From assembly GCA_043228905.1 (NCBI GenBank), contig JBHGNT010000015.1:14632001-14696000 (forward strand): a stretch of DNA of 64,000 nt, in the 5' to 3' direction. The translations under genes were made by a program, and so were the position numbers. The notes beneath the pieces are model-generated. The model did no database searches and was not told the DNA's origin. It saw only the letters and a list, made by a program, of their open reading frames with translations. Source of the DNA: Azolla caroliniana (taxonomy: Eukaryota; Polypodiophyta). Below, piece after piece: positions 32,241 to 44,342 of the stretch. How positions within the stretch are numbered: the first letter of the stretch is position 1; every line of letters starts with the position of its first letter.

Positions 32241-32605
32241 ACCTTACATACCGTGTACATGTACAGTATTATTATGAAAAAAGAAAAAAAACCCACTCAC
32301 TATTTAAAGACAAGGTACAATGTTCAAGAAAAGTAAGTACAAACGGTTCACATGACGTGTGGCCCTTAACTCCCAGCATGGCAGGCAAGATTCTGAATCT
32401 AGGGCACAAGGGCACATCTCGAGAACCGAGGTACACACACAAAAACATCACCAATAGCCAGAGCCACCACACTTGCAAGAACTTTCAAGCTTTCACTCCT
32501 TCTGCGGAGAACTGCTAGCACTCGCCTCCTCTCTCTAACCAAGCTTTCTCTCGTTCTCCATCTCCATAGCCTTCTCCCTATCTACTTGACTCTCCAGCCC
32601 TCACC
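32240..32605 (+). promoter_or_regulatory. Leader between pol and the accessory ORF
   Basis: Non-coding spacer ending in a strongly pyrimidine-rich stretch (about 32515-32604) and the context CTCACCATGCC around the ATG at 32606. It looks like a separate 5' leader, not a read-through frame. No convincing TATA box. Confidence 0.35.
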
Positions 32606-35378
32606 ATGCCGCTCGAAGTATCCAGAGAACTCTACATCTGGATGTCCAAACACGGCCTCTCAGGATATCTAAACTTCCACGATGCACATCCCCACCCAGA
32701 AGCTCAGGCCATCGCCAGAAGGATCCACCCTCACGCCATCTCCAACACCATGATCCGACTAGCGCTTCATCTGCTTCATCTGCACAGGGGAGGTGAACAC
32801 AATATCGAAGTGTCGCCTCAACACATCTTGGAGCAGCATTTCGGAGAATATTCTCTTTCGGGAAAAGCTCATCGCATGCATGGAGGTCCCAATGAGTTCT
32901 TTGGGAACCTAGCCCATTTCCTCCTCGAGTACACCTGCATCCACACAATCCCCTACGGCATGCCGAATAAAAAAACATGATTAATTATTACGGCTTACCG
33001 CGGCGGAGCAATCGATTGGGGGATCATCACCGGGGAAGGTGTCCGAGCAGCCATCGCTTCTTTTCAATCGGGGAAACGATTTTTACCCATGCTAATACAT
33101 TGTCGTGTTGTACCCGAGCATAGCCGCCACGACAAACATTGGCGCTTCTTGCTCAACCCCCTAGTGCTAAACGACAACGAACGTTGCAGTTGTCGCATGA
33201 AGAGTGGCAAGATGAAGATAACCAATTCCTCTCCACAACTCAAGACGAGCAAAACACTGAAGACGGGGACAATATCACTATACACGGTCGTGATAAGATG
33301 GCACAGGCAATACCCTCACCCCACCCGACACCACCCTCGAAACCAACCAAACAGGCCTAACAGCCAAAGTCTGTTCTAGAGGTCCCACGATTAGTGGAGA
33401 TTGAATGACAATAGGAGCGCACAAATAACGCATCACTAGAACCTAATCTGGCCGCAAAACGCCACCGCACCAACATTAGCAGCACCACGCAGAGCAAGGA
33501 TGGAATGTTGGATGCCAACAAACAATTGGTCCTCATCCCGAAGGAAGCTGCCACGATCGTGACACCCAGCACGCTGGATCCCAACAGACCTATTGAGCAG
33601 GGTTAGCAATCACATTTTTCGGAGGATGAAGTATTAACCTTTCGCGATCTGCTAGGTGAAGGATTCGAACTCAGAGCACTTTTGCAACACGGCACGGTAT
33701 ACGAGCTCATCAACTTTTTGGCCCATCTCCAAATAGTTGTTGTGACCCGCATGGCCCAAGAACATGCAGAGCAGCAGGTCATAGAGAGAGCCTTCGGCTT
33801 TAGATGATGAGCTGAAACTACGGAAGGTTGGACGCAAACGGGCAACAAAGACACGACGAACACGCATTGAGCTTCCAGAGCTCAACACAGCGTTGGTCGA
33901 AGTATACCAGGAACTGGACAGAGTGACGCATGCCACCAAAGACATGGCTACTTGTAACAAAGAAGCAAGCAAGCAAGCAAAGGCTGCCACAAACCTATGG
34001 CAGGCCTCTGAAGCACAACGGGCCGAATTAGAGCAACAGCTTCGAACACGGGATCAGCCACCACTGCCCCCTCTACTGCCCCCTCTTTCTACCTCCAATG
34101 ACTAATCAACGCAGATGGACTTACCACATCGGCCCGAACAGACCAGCACGGTGACACAAACGGACCATCCCGGTACGTGCAAACAAACCGACACGGCCGA
34201 TCATACCATGCCCTACCGCTCTAGCGACAACGACCGTGCAAACCAACGAAGATATTGGCAAAACTATTCACCAATACGAAGAAGAGATCGTCGTGAACAA
34301 AACCATTGCAAAAAAAGCGAAAGAATGCTACAAGCATGCACAAGCAGGGGCAGTCAAAAGCAAGGAGCAAGCCATGCACAAGGAAGCCGAACTTACGAAG
34401 GCGCTACAAGAACAAACGGCTAAGGTCAAGGAGACAGAAGAAAATGTGGCCAACTCTATTACGTCCATACAGGACATTGCGGCCGCACAAATCGCTTCAC
34501 TGAACAAAGAACTCGTGGAAATGCAGGTACACTCGAGTCAATTTTTGCAAAAATAGGAAGATGCCGAAAACGAGCACATCCGGTTATTTGATGAACTCTA
34601 CAAACACCAAATGGATAGTATCCACGAACACGAGCAAACGCACGAACAACACATAAAAGAACTAGAGGAGGCTCAAACACAATTCAGCCAACGAATCAAT
34701 AGAGTAACGGAGGAATCAACAGCAAGGGTCAATGCAGTGAATACATCTTGTGAAATTCTTACGGCAAAATTATGGCTCGACATAGAAAAAGCCAAGCACG
34801 AGACGTTGGCTCTTCAAACAGTGTACGACACACGAGAGGAACACATCAATGCGTTAGTCATGAAGCAACGGCAGATATTAAATAGAAAGGTCGAGGAAAC
34901 ACTAGCTGTAGGTTGGAAGCAATGGTCGGCTCAAGCAACCCAATTGCAAGTCCTATGGACGGACACCGAAAACCGAAGGAAGGAAGGTAAAGGCTTCTAC
35001 AAGATGGACGACAATAGTATACAAATGATCTGAGAAGACCTCGCCGAGGATTTTCATGCCCTAGTCGATGCCCACACCAAAGCCATCGACACCCTCCTTG
35101 AGGAATTCAACAATGACCAAATGTTGTTGATGATCGAAACAGAGCAAGCCTTAACCGATAATGCCCCAAAACAGCCTACCGCAGTCGAAGATCGACCGAT
35201 AAAGCCATACAACCACACCCCAACCTCCCCGAGATCCCCGAGCGACAACAAAAAGGAGCATGCAACAGACATTTTGGCCGAAAACACTAGCGCACCACAA
35301 CCCGACCCTACGACCATTCCGAAGGACAAAACCGCAAAACCAAACCAGACAGAGGGAATTCCTCCACATTTTGACTAA
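32606..35378 (+). pseudogene. Accessory sense ORF of the Gypsy element, frameshifted
   Basis: A 2.8-kb coding-like region between integrase and the 3' LTR. The N-terminal piece 32606-32980 (MPLEVSRELYIWMSKHGLSG ...) is a compact helical domain rich in His. It continues in another frame with AIDWGIITGEGVRAAIASFQ (about 33010-33110). Then, after an acidic stretch, EVLTFRDLLGEGFELRALLQ (about 33630). The C-terminal 1.5 kb (33893-34105, 34236-34556, 34611-35033, 35121-35378) is rich in Glu, Lys, Gln and Ala with heptad-like spacing, suggesting long coiled coils, and finishes with a Pro/Thr-rich tail. I do not recognise the family. Extra ORFs in this position are known in Tat-lineage elements. Confidence 0.55.
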
Positions 35379-35399
35379 GGATTAACTATAATTAATTTT

Positions 35400-35985
35400 C
35401 AACAAGGTTTTTTGGGAAATTTTGATTTGTTGGATTTGACGTGCGAAGGCATTGTCCCACGAGCGTGCCAAGTGTTGTCCGTGGGCCAAATAGTATCATA
35501 TGTGAAAAGTAATAGGTATTAGGTAAGAGTAGGTAAAACAACCAAAAGCAATCAGAAGCAGCCAAAATAAACACAGTTGTAAACGTGGAAGGAGAAGGAG
35601 CGCGCCAAGGAACATATATATAAGAAGCAACAGATCGAAGGAAAAGAGGGGGAGGAGAGATATAGGAGAGAAGTCTGAGGTTATTACGTAATTAATCATA
35701 CTACAGTGTATCTGATACATTCTAGCAGATAACCGTGTAACTGTAATCATTTCTCATTCCGTAATCTAAACAATGTTGGGTCTATGTTGTGTTACTATTC
35801 GCTTTTAATAATTGTTAAGTAATCTATCTCTCCCTATCGTGTATATATAAGCCAAGGCTTTCTCTTACGTAATCTGTAGGGTGCCATCCTGTTTCGTAAA
35901 AGCAATTTCAACCACCACGTACCACAATCCTTTGGTCCGATTCCGGTTAGGAATCGAAGGTGTGGCCTTCAAAGAGGAAGGTAAC
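35400..35985 (+). mobile_element. Probable 3' LTR of the Gypsy element
   Basis: Follows the last accessory ORF. Contains a TATATATAAGAAGC box near 35615 and a leader-like sequence with several GTAATC units. No 5' partner was found, so the ends are undefined; identification rests on position and promoter-like content. Confidence 0.4.
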
Positions 35986-35987
35986 AA

Positions 35988-36071
35988 GGTGGTTTTGTAT
36001 TGATGTAATACATTGTTCATTCTACAATTAGGTACATAGTTCGTTTAGTTTTAGTAATGCTCCTTACACTA
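35988..36071. repeat. 85-bp direct repeat, left copy
   Basis: AGGTGGTTTTGTATTGATGT ... CTCCTTACACTA. Matches 36653-36737 with about a dozen differences. The two copies exactly bracket an L1 fragment. Confidence 0.8.
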
Positions 36072-36652
36072 TTTTATTCTATATTTTTATTTTATTTTAT
36101 TTTTATTTTCCAAAAAAAACACTACTTCCATTAGTTATGGCAATGTACATAGGATAATTTACAACTCATATCTTACAAGCCATCTTGCATGTCAAAAGAA
36201 AACATGTGTAGAGGAAACAACAAAAACAACTCCAAAACACCACATCATTCGATACGCATAGCATTAACAAAATGCATACTCTCCATGTGAGCCTCATACA
36301 ACCCAAATTCAGCATAGACATCCTCCATTCACTTCTCATGGCAGCAACCATCTAGATGTTAGGTACACTCAAAGGGAACAGCCACCGTGGTGGTTGATAA
36401 TTCCATTTCGCTTTACCATCCACTAACTGTAGCATCGACAAACCACTCCATTTCAAAAGGAACCGAGCTCTAGCTTCTTCACTTGTGTCAAAGGGCCCTT
36501 GAAGACTTTCAAACTCTCCTCGTAACGTAGAAATAAGATTAAACCAAATCATCATTAAATTCTCAACCAATGGGGTTCGCTTACCTGCGAAAGTCTCCTT
36601 GCACCTAGATACCCACACTTGCCAAACCGTAAGGCCGACCACTCCTATAATT
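36072..36652 (-). pseudogene. L1 LINE C-terminal fragment
   Basis: The open frame 36352-36666 (minus) encodes the end of an L1 ORF2: VWQVWVSRCKETFAGKRTPL followed by TLRGEFESLQ and KWNYQPPRWLFPLSVPN. These parallel the end of the L1 at 12.8-15.0 kb (TLRGQYDAI and KWRYAPPRWLFPPP). The 3' untranslated part runs down to an imperfect poly-A tail, seen on the plus strand as TATTTTTATTTTATTTT at 36081-36110. It is strongly 5'-truncated and lies between the 85-bp direct repeats. Confidence 0.8.
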
Positions 36653-36737
36653 AGGTGGTTTTGCATTGATGTGGTACATTGTTCATTCTATAATTAGGTA
36701 TGTAGTTGGTTTAGTACTAGCATTACTCCTTACACTA
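36653..36737. repeat. 85-bp direct repeat, right copy
   Basis: See the left copy at 35988-36071; here AGGTGGTTTTGCATTGATGT ... CTCCTTACACTA. Confidence 0.8.
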
Positions 36738-36739
36738 AC

Positions 36740-36960
36740 TCAAGACTGACCAACCATCACTTTCATTGTCTTGCCAATAATAAGGCATTAACCCACTAAT
36801 CCTCACCATGATGGTGTGTGAAGCAATAGCTTCACGATATAAAAACAAACTCAAATACCATATCAAGTGACATTTGTGAACCTTGAACTCATAACCTTGT
36901 ATATTAAGGTACAAAGTGCAAACCATTAAGATGGCTAACACCAAACAATCAATCATTGTT
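36740..36960 (-). mobile_element. tRNA-derived SINE-like sequence
   Basis: On the minus strand an A-box-like TAGCCATCTTAATGGTTTGC (36917-36938) precedes a B-box-like GAGTTCAAGGTTC (36878-36890) at tRNA-like spacing, followed by about 130 bases of body. No target duplication checked. 36960-37260 adds a second B-box-like GGGTTCGAGTC at about 37020 but no clear element. Confidence 0.45.
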
Positions 36961-37259
36961 GACAACAAATCAAAATAGCTCATCTCCGAAGTTTTCCCAT
37001 CTTTCAAAATTGAAGTCAAGGGTTCGAGTCGAAGTTTGACAAATATAAAGTATCACCTTTGTGGTCGAGCATTGTAACTTGAGTAAAATCTTGTATTCTC
37101 AATATAATAAAACTTGTTTTTATCATACATTATCTCTTGAATCATACACTATCTCGATCTCTTGTTTGTGCTTGTCTCTATCTCTTTTCATTACGAACGC
37201 TCTTCATACAAAACTCTGGCTATTCAACACAAGACTCGTACACCTGTACAACCTGTAAA

Positions 37260-38740
37260 CCTTGTACACCTGTTTAAAATTATTTTTTGAGAAAATAAAA
37301 AATTACAAAAAGAATATCTAGAAGAGGTTTATGTTTGCAAGACAACTCTTTGTTTTATTTTTATTTAATGCATTGTTTCATGAATATCTCATAGATGGGT
37401 CACGTGTGTATTATAGATACTCATGAATGGCCTGCCATCCATCATCATCAAAGAGGGATACATGCGTTATGGATGGATCATGGAGGGTAAAATCAGCTTT
37501 TACAAGCTTGCCAATCTTAGTCAAAGTTCGCCTTCCCAAGTTGTGATCTGATTCTGATCATAAGATATAAGAGATTCTTGTCCTATACAACTGGATCATT
37601 GGATACTTCTGTTTTTGTATTGGAATTCAATACTGTTTTGCAGTGACGAAATCCGATGATTACAATAGTTCCAAAGGAGACATCCCACAAACATGCAATG
37701 AAATTTTACAATTCAACGCCACACGGTAGGCCACTCCATGGTTGTATTTGATGAACTATTGTGAAGGCATGATGGCTCAACCCTATCCTACAAGGCAAAT
37801 AACCTAAATAGTGTATATTATTTGAACACATTTTTACACTGATTGGGAACAATCATGCACACAATTGATTTCTTGGTAATCATGTACTATGGCATGATAA
37901 GAAGAGACTGAGGAACAAAGGAAATTAAGGCCAGGAAGTGTGTTATTATGCAAGCCACTTAATCAAGCACATCAAGGCCAAATAACTAGCAAAGCTAGAC
38001 GAAGAGATAGGATTCTGACAGTATGACCAATCAGACTGGAACCATAACATTGAGTGAAGACACTCACCCATTATAATTGCAACAAGGGCACCTCCAACTA
38101 GTTGCCTAAACTCCAAGTTAGAAATAGAGGAAATCAACATTGTATCCAATGAAGAACAGTGATTGTTAGAATTCCAAAAAAACTACCAATGTCACAACGA
38201 AAAGAACTCATCCATTTTGTTGGAGGTTACAAGGTTGTCGAAGAAGATTAAGGCGCTCGATCCAAAGTTTTAGTAGTCCAATATCCACATAAGGAAGATA
38301 TAAGTACCAATCCAACAAAGTAATTATTGAACGAACTACTGTGTGTAGGGCTCATAACCTAGTCCAAGAAAGCTTCATGGTCAAGAATAATTGACTGCTT
38401 CCAATACATTGCTCAGCTATGATTTTGGACAGAGTGGCATGCCACTACATCTATAGTTTTCTACATGACTCCAATAGATATATATACTCAAATCCTGTTT
38501 CCTGGCTAAATCAGGGATGTTGGATCATCGGATGCCATACATTCCAGTGAATCACAGAAATATTTGACACATTCCGAATTTAATGCAAGTATTTGGTGTA
38601 ATGATGGAACATCTCAAACAGTTAGTTTTATGCTTAAAAAGATGCAGAGAATCACTGATGAGTCTTGCACTCATGATTTAAATTCGAATGCCAAGGAACT
38701 CTCAGTGTTCCTTGGAAAAATCCACTAGCACAGTAGAATA
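37260..38740. other. No gene recognised
   Basis: A+T-rich sequence with only short open frames and no domain, repeat or promoter signal that I can defend. Confidence 0.5.
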
Positions 38741-38744
38741 TTTC

Positions 38745-38835
38745 ATTATCTGGTGGATATGGCCACACTGCATAGCAGGATGTCCTGTTATTTGGTGGAT
38801 ATGGCCATGCTGTTGCATAGAATACTGCACCTGAC
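38745..38835. repeat. 44-bp tandem duplication
   Basis: TATYTGGTGGATATGGCCAYRCTG occurs at about 38748 and 38792, two imperfect copies. Confidence 0.65.
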
Positions 38836-38986
38836 CCTGTTCAAATGGAAAGAAGAGGAACAAGAACCCAAGCATGGACATCTTTGTGGGCTCAACCAAA
38901 ATCCCAATCAGCATCATGTTACTGCAATTTTATGATCCAGGGTGGTACAGACCAATATAATATGTGAGCCAAAAATGTAGTGGGGG

Positions 38987-39226
38987 ACTATCTAGTCTGG
39001 TTGGGAAACCAATCAAGCAACTTCTACTAGGGGCCAATTCTCCATCTTGAAACAGTGATCATACAGTGGTGAACTATCTGGTGCGGTTGGGAAACCGATC
39101 AAGCAACTTCTACTAGGGGCCAATTCTCCATCTTGAAACAGTGATCATACAGTGGTGAACTATCTGGTCCGGTTGGGAAACCAATTGAGCAACTTCTACT
39201 AGGTGCCAATCCTCCATCAAGAATGG
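38987..39226. repeat. 86-bp tandem repeat, 2.8 units
   Basis: ACTATCTGGTSYGGTTGGGAA starts at 38987, 39073 and 39159. The first two units are almost identical, the third more diverged and passing into single-copy sequence. On the minus strand the third unit is part of an open stretch (39099-39398) containing SHSGGFPLSRKNAISNIYQS, which could be an old exon, but I find no splice phase to prove it. Confidence 0.8.
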
Positions 39227-39239
39227 ATTCAGACTGATA

Positions 39240-40660
39240 GATGTTAGAAATGGCATTCTTTCTAGACAAAGGAAACCCACCACTATGGCTCTCAAAGGAT
39301 GAGCAAACTTCAGGGATACAACACAATATGATTAAATGCAAAAAAAACTTTATTAGGTCACACAAACATGGAGCACAAGCACATGCACTTGCACACACAA
39401 ACAGGCAAAATTGTAACTAGCACATACACATTACACATGTATCATTCTTGAGACAATTAGTCGTAGGAAAATATCGTCAAAGGTAAGTCATCTAAAGACA
39501 AAACTATTATCATGCATTATTGATTGCTTGGTTTCATGGATAATTTCCAAGTGAATGATGCACATGTTATGAGCTTCACATGTGTGACTTTTCATTAAAA
39601 TAACCTTATAACTAGCTTGTGGTAACCAACAGTAGCTGGATAGAACAAAGATGATTAATTGAGTCATCACAGACAGATGTTTAAAACCCGTCCTTGAAAC
39701 AACACTTGCGGTAACTAGGTTCCAATCTGCTTTTTCAGGATGTCGGTTATGGTGCAATCTATCTATAGACAGCTCATATAAATCGTCTTTTGTTCTGTCT
39801 TAATGCTAGTCTAAACGTCTTGACTTAATAACTGCTGCCCCATGGGGCCCAAGGAAGATGCTTGTATAAAGTGCAAAGCTCTTCCTCAGCTTATGATCCT
39901 TCACTTGTCTGATACATGCGGGAGAATGTTCCATTACAGGGGAAATTTATGTCACATGTCGGTGCATCCTGGCTGGGACTGTCGTTGTCAGCCTACTATA
40001 CTTGTTAAAAGTGTGATATGAACCAATTCTAAAAGCTAATTTAATGATATAAGTGGGAAACTAAAGACATTGAAACTTCGTTGATAAGGTAGACCTCTCT
40101 ATATTCAGTGGTATCGGACCACATGCGATTTTGTTCGTTTATTATCCTTTGCTCAGGGGCGGTCGTTGTGGTTAAGCACCCTCAATCCATTCTGGCCGTG
40201 CAAGAACATAATAATTCCTCCTGGGGTGCCATGTGTTCAAGTTCTTCCCTCAGAAAAACATCCCCATTTGATTGTACAATATTTATTTTGGGATAGCAAC
40301 ACAGGTTAAAAACAATAATATAGATAACCATTGCATACAATGATATATAATAAGAATGCCTTACCTTTCATGAGTCTTGAGTATTTGCTACTTTTCCAAA
40401 TTAGAAAATCTGATAGATATTTTCAATGAACCCACTGATTTCTTATTGCAACCACTTAAATTTATCCATTTAGTAATACCTGCAATTACATTTTCTCTCT
40501 TTCTCTCTCTTACATGCATGATAATTTAAGCGTCATACTCAAATATCCATCGAGCAGGGTGAGCACATATGTCTGTGCATTATTTTCAAATAAGAGTTTT
40601 TACAATAGAGTAATAAACCCCCCTTTCTTAGGACGGAGTCACATACATGATGATATATTT
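39240..40660. other. No gene recognised
   Basis: Single-copy-looking non-coding sequence. Small open frames only. Confidence 0.45.
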
Positions 40661-40667
40661 ATTTGTT

Positions 40668-40725
40668 TAATTTATATTTATATCTATATCTATATCTATA
40701 TCTATATCTATATCTCTATTCCTAT
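40668..40725. repeat. (TATATC)n microsatellite
   Basis: About nine TATATC/TATCTA units, fading into TATTCC and TATTCG variants to 40745. Confidence 0.9.
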
Positions 40726-40822
40726 TCCTATTTGTATTCGTATATTTATATTAATATGTATATGTACATTGTATGCTCTACATTACTTACGAAGGGAAGG
40801 GATCGTCTATCAGCGAAAGACA

Positions 40823-42202
40823 TGTTGTAAAACCACCCACGCGAAAACAGAAAACAGAGATTACACAGTATAGACTCTTTTACGTGGAAACCCTAAAAAA
40901 CAGGAAAACCACGGGCAACAAAGAATCACTATATCAGAGATGTACAAGGTAGAACAGATTACAACACTCTCTGTATAGTGTATCAGCCACACAGGGCTCT
41001 TGGCGTCTAATGTTACACAGCTATGGCGCTGCTCACTCACGCGCTATGTTTTGTTTTCTCTCTACACAACACTGTCATAAACACTATGTTTGCCCTAGGC
41101 GTATTTATACTCTTACACTATGGGATATTCACAAATATAGCTCTTATTATTACTATGAATAATAATACTCTGTCAATCAGCCGACTAATTGACTCTTGTG
41201 TCGATTTGTGTCCAGTCGGCCCGACTAGTCGGTCTTGTCTTTGACTTGGACCATCTATCCAATACTGTCGACTCTCCCAGTCGACACGCTGGTCGATCCA
41301 ATCAACCATCCTATGTTCGGTATGTCGATCCAACTGTCGACTCCTTCCTCGACTTCGACTATTGAATCTCCCATAAGAGGGACATATTCCTAACAAAATC
41401 CCCCTTAACTCCTATGGGGTGGAGTCGGTCATTCCAATCTTCTGTCGACAAACTCTGAGTCTGTTCATAGGTAGGTTCTTCGTGAGCATGTTAGATCCAT
41501 TATCATCTGTATGGATCTTCGCGAGGGTAAACTCTCCCTCATCCACTTTCTCTCAGAACCAGTGATACCTTCTCTATATGTGTTTGGTTCGAGAGTGATA
41601 TGCAGCGTTCTTGGCTAAGTGTATGGCACTCAGATCTTGAAGATCCTTAATCCTTTTTACAAAGGATTCTACTTTCTCTCCATCAGCGAGCTTCTCTGCA
41701 GCAAGCTGATTTTCGAGGATTTGTATCCTTGTATAGTTTCTGGTTTCATACTGGCTGGCCAATATGCTCCAAGCTTCACGTGCCCTGGTTGTATGTTGCA
41801 CTAATGTTAGTACAGAGTCACATACACCAGTGACTATGGTACACAACGCATCAGCATTCCTTCTCTTCCAAGCTCAAAGTAGATCAACATTTGGAGGGAT
41901 TGATGTGGTAGGGTGTGCAGGGTCAAAGGTCACCATGGGCTCAGGGTCTCCTCCTGTGGATCCCATGATTGTCTCCAACAACTCATAGGAGTCCAAAATG
42001 GCAGACATTTTGAACTTCCATAGAGTGTAGTTGGTTCCATTTAGCTTTCCATTAGACAATGGAGGTGGGCGAATGCGCAGTGGAGTAGCTGCAACATTCG
42101 TGGACAAGGCCATTGATACTCTCTCTCTCTATTTCTCCGTGCTGCTAGACAACAACTGCCCATATATACCTAATCTAGATCAACCTCTCAGCTCTGATAC
42201 CA
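40823..42202 (-). mobile_element. Internally deleted Ty1/Copia element
   Basis: Left LTR 40823-41396 (TGTTGTAAAACC...CCTAACA) with a polypurine tract on the minus strand just inside (TTAAGGGGGATTT). At the other end a perfect initiator-Met primer site, TGGTATCAGAGC, lies at 42191-42202 on the minus strand, next to a TGTTAGAAAT that should begin the 5' LTR. Gag starts at 42113 (minus) with LNGTNYTLWKFKMSAIL and runs in pieces to about 41665, where it passes directly into the end of RNase H (SAIHLAKNAAYHSRTKHI). All of protease, integrase and reverse transcriptase is therefore deleted. The LTR text resembles that of the 25.4-kb Copia. Confidence 0.8.
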
Positions 42203-43240
42203 TGTTAGAAATATTGAGAATCGATTAGATAGGTATATAGAGTTACAACCACAATGATGGATATATGAAAACAAAACTTCTATACATATGAGAGTAGCTC
42301 ACAATGGTAGTTCACCCATGCACTCACACCTTAGAGCTTAGATGAGATCTAGACCAGCTCACTACAAAATTAATGGGGACTGATGATCAATTCAACCACT
42401 ATGTAAGAAAGTGGATTATATTTTATGTTTGGTCTGAGTATAACATTAAATGTGCAAATCAATTGATAGTAGTGGAGATATTCCTTTTCTATCAACTGAC
42501 TTTTCATTTAATATGACCCAACTCCCTAGATACATGTTAGTGCCAGATAGTACTTATCTTGAAGTCAATGGCACATACTTCAAGACTAAGTACATCGTAA
42601 CTTGCCCACAAAATATTCTAGTTGACTTGATTAGCCAATCCTATTACCTATTTTGCTCTTTCCTAAATCCATTGTGTCCTAGACATCTATGGTTTCTTAG
42701 ATTAACACCTTATCGACCCATATGGTCGAATTGCACACTAGCCGCTCCTCATTTGGGGCACTATCACAAAATGTGCACTCTAAGAGCACATATGGGGATA
42801 GATTTACAACTTGGGGCTGATCATTGATTATATCTAACAGGAGACACATACAAACTAGCACTAAAAGTGTAGTGACTAATTCCACAAAACTAGAAGAATA
42901 TACTAAAGAAAGGACTAATAAGTCTACACTTCCTCATATAATCGAATGAATTTCAGAATAGGCACCAATGCCAAGGAGTGAAGCACATTCTGGAAGAGTT
43001 GTTGGAACCGGTCCATTTCCAAATATCAATCACCAAGTTGTAAACTCAAATAGAGAGCCAAGTGTCAAGAGTTTTTAAAGAATACTTTATCAAAGAAGAC
43101 AGGATAAAACTCCTAAGAACAGAATGTTGGAACATCTAGTAACTCTAATCGACTGGCACTTGTTGTCATCATGACTAAATAGAGGTATTTAGGTATATCA
43201 CTTGCACATATTGGCAAATAAAAAGACATTGAATATTGAT
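42203..43240. other. Possible 5' LTR remnant, then no gene
   Basis: TGTTAGAAATATTGAG follows the primer site but does not continue like the left LTR, so the partner LTR is replaced or rearranged. The rest is unrecognised. Confidence 0.35.
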
Positions 43241-43243
43241 AAT

Positions 43244-43500
43244 GCCAAATGTGATGTAATAGAATGGAACATGAGATATAATTTTGAACTGTCACCTTGA
43301 AAGGTGATTTACAGTGAACCTTGCAAATGCAACCATTCTCCATCCTTTTTTTTGAAAAGGTGCAACCATACAATTGAGACTACCAAATGTGATGTAATAG
43401 GAATGGAACATGAGATGTAACATTGAACTGTCACCTTAACAGGTGATTTATAGTGAACCTTGCAAATTCAACCGTTCTCCATCCCTTTTCTGAAAAGGTG
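43244..43500. repeat. 138-bp tandem duplication
   Basis: CCAAATGTGATGTAATAG starts near 43245 and 43383. The copies share GAACTGTCACCTTRAMAGGTGATTT and CATTCTCCATCC-type blocks. Confidence 0.8.
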
Positions 43501-44342
43501 CAATATTCTTGCCAGAAGTACAATCTCGGGCAATATGACCATATATATGGGTCATTGGATACGTTTCTTTTCCGTGTTTATAACATTTATTTTGGTTTTG
43601 TTATTCTCAGAGATGAGACAGCAACTTACGAGGTATCTCTTCTTTGGTCTTATATGCCATTCTGGCCTCTTCAAAGACGTTAATATATCTTTCTTTCCTT
43701 CTCTCATGTTTCTGGTGCCTCCCTCTGGTTTATATGAAATGTTTGGAGTGTTAATCTTACTTATATCAAGGCTTCTAAAGTTCCTACAAGAGCTGACTAA
43801 TTCTGGCTAAATTGACTGAGCTTCTCTACACATTGAAAAATCATATTAGTGCATATGCATGCTCTTTCCAAGTAGAATCTTCTTGCCCATACATCATCTT
43901 ATCTCATGTCTCACGGGATCACTGCTGAGACCGAAGCCAAGGAAAATCTTATATAGCAAGGGAAGGCAAAGTTCCCTAAGTAGAATCTATTAAAGCTCTT
44001 ATAGGGAACTTTACGATGCTAAAAGAAATATTACTAAATCTTCATATTTCCATCTTTGTGATGCTTTCTACAGCGCTTCACATAATGATAATATACTTAG
44101 TGATGACAGCATACATGAGGAGCCCAAACCCATATGAGCATATTGATCCAGAACACAATGTCTTGAAAGTTCAGACTTGAATTAAGACCAAAACCTCAAT
44201 CTCTATGAATCCTTAATATGTCTCATTTTGCAGCCACCAGAATCGTGTAACCTTAAAAGTGAAATCTAGATTACAGTTCACAGCATTATCATTTAAATAG
44301 TATATGCATTTGCAAACCTTTTTTTTGTGAAATCAACATTAC

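Larger units (their letters stand above)
24200..35940 (+). mobile_element. Ty3/Gypsy element (Tat-like), split by Copia
   Basis: Plus-strand pol in two parts, 24200-25404 and 30523-32240, interrupted at 25405-30517 by a Copia element with a CCTTT target duplication. After integrase comes a long sense region (32606-35378), then a probable 3' LTR. The reverse transcriptase lead-in (DVFEWSYNDMKGLDP) and IRMHPDDQEKTAFRTEWG resemble the Tat/Athila group, members of which often carry extra ORFs. The 5' LTR and gag are not recognisable; both outer boundaries are approximate. Confidence 0.7.

Noticed and set aside
32601-32978. Minus-strand frame opposite the accessory ORF
   Set aside because: Cys/Arg/Gly-rich, unlike a real protein; the plus strand has the better start context and continuation.
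39099-39398. Possible 3' exon of C2CD3
   Set aside because: Ser/Gly/Pro-rich and exon-like in composition, but it overlaps an 86-bp tandem repeat and no splice phase or homology could be shown.
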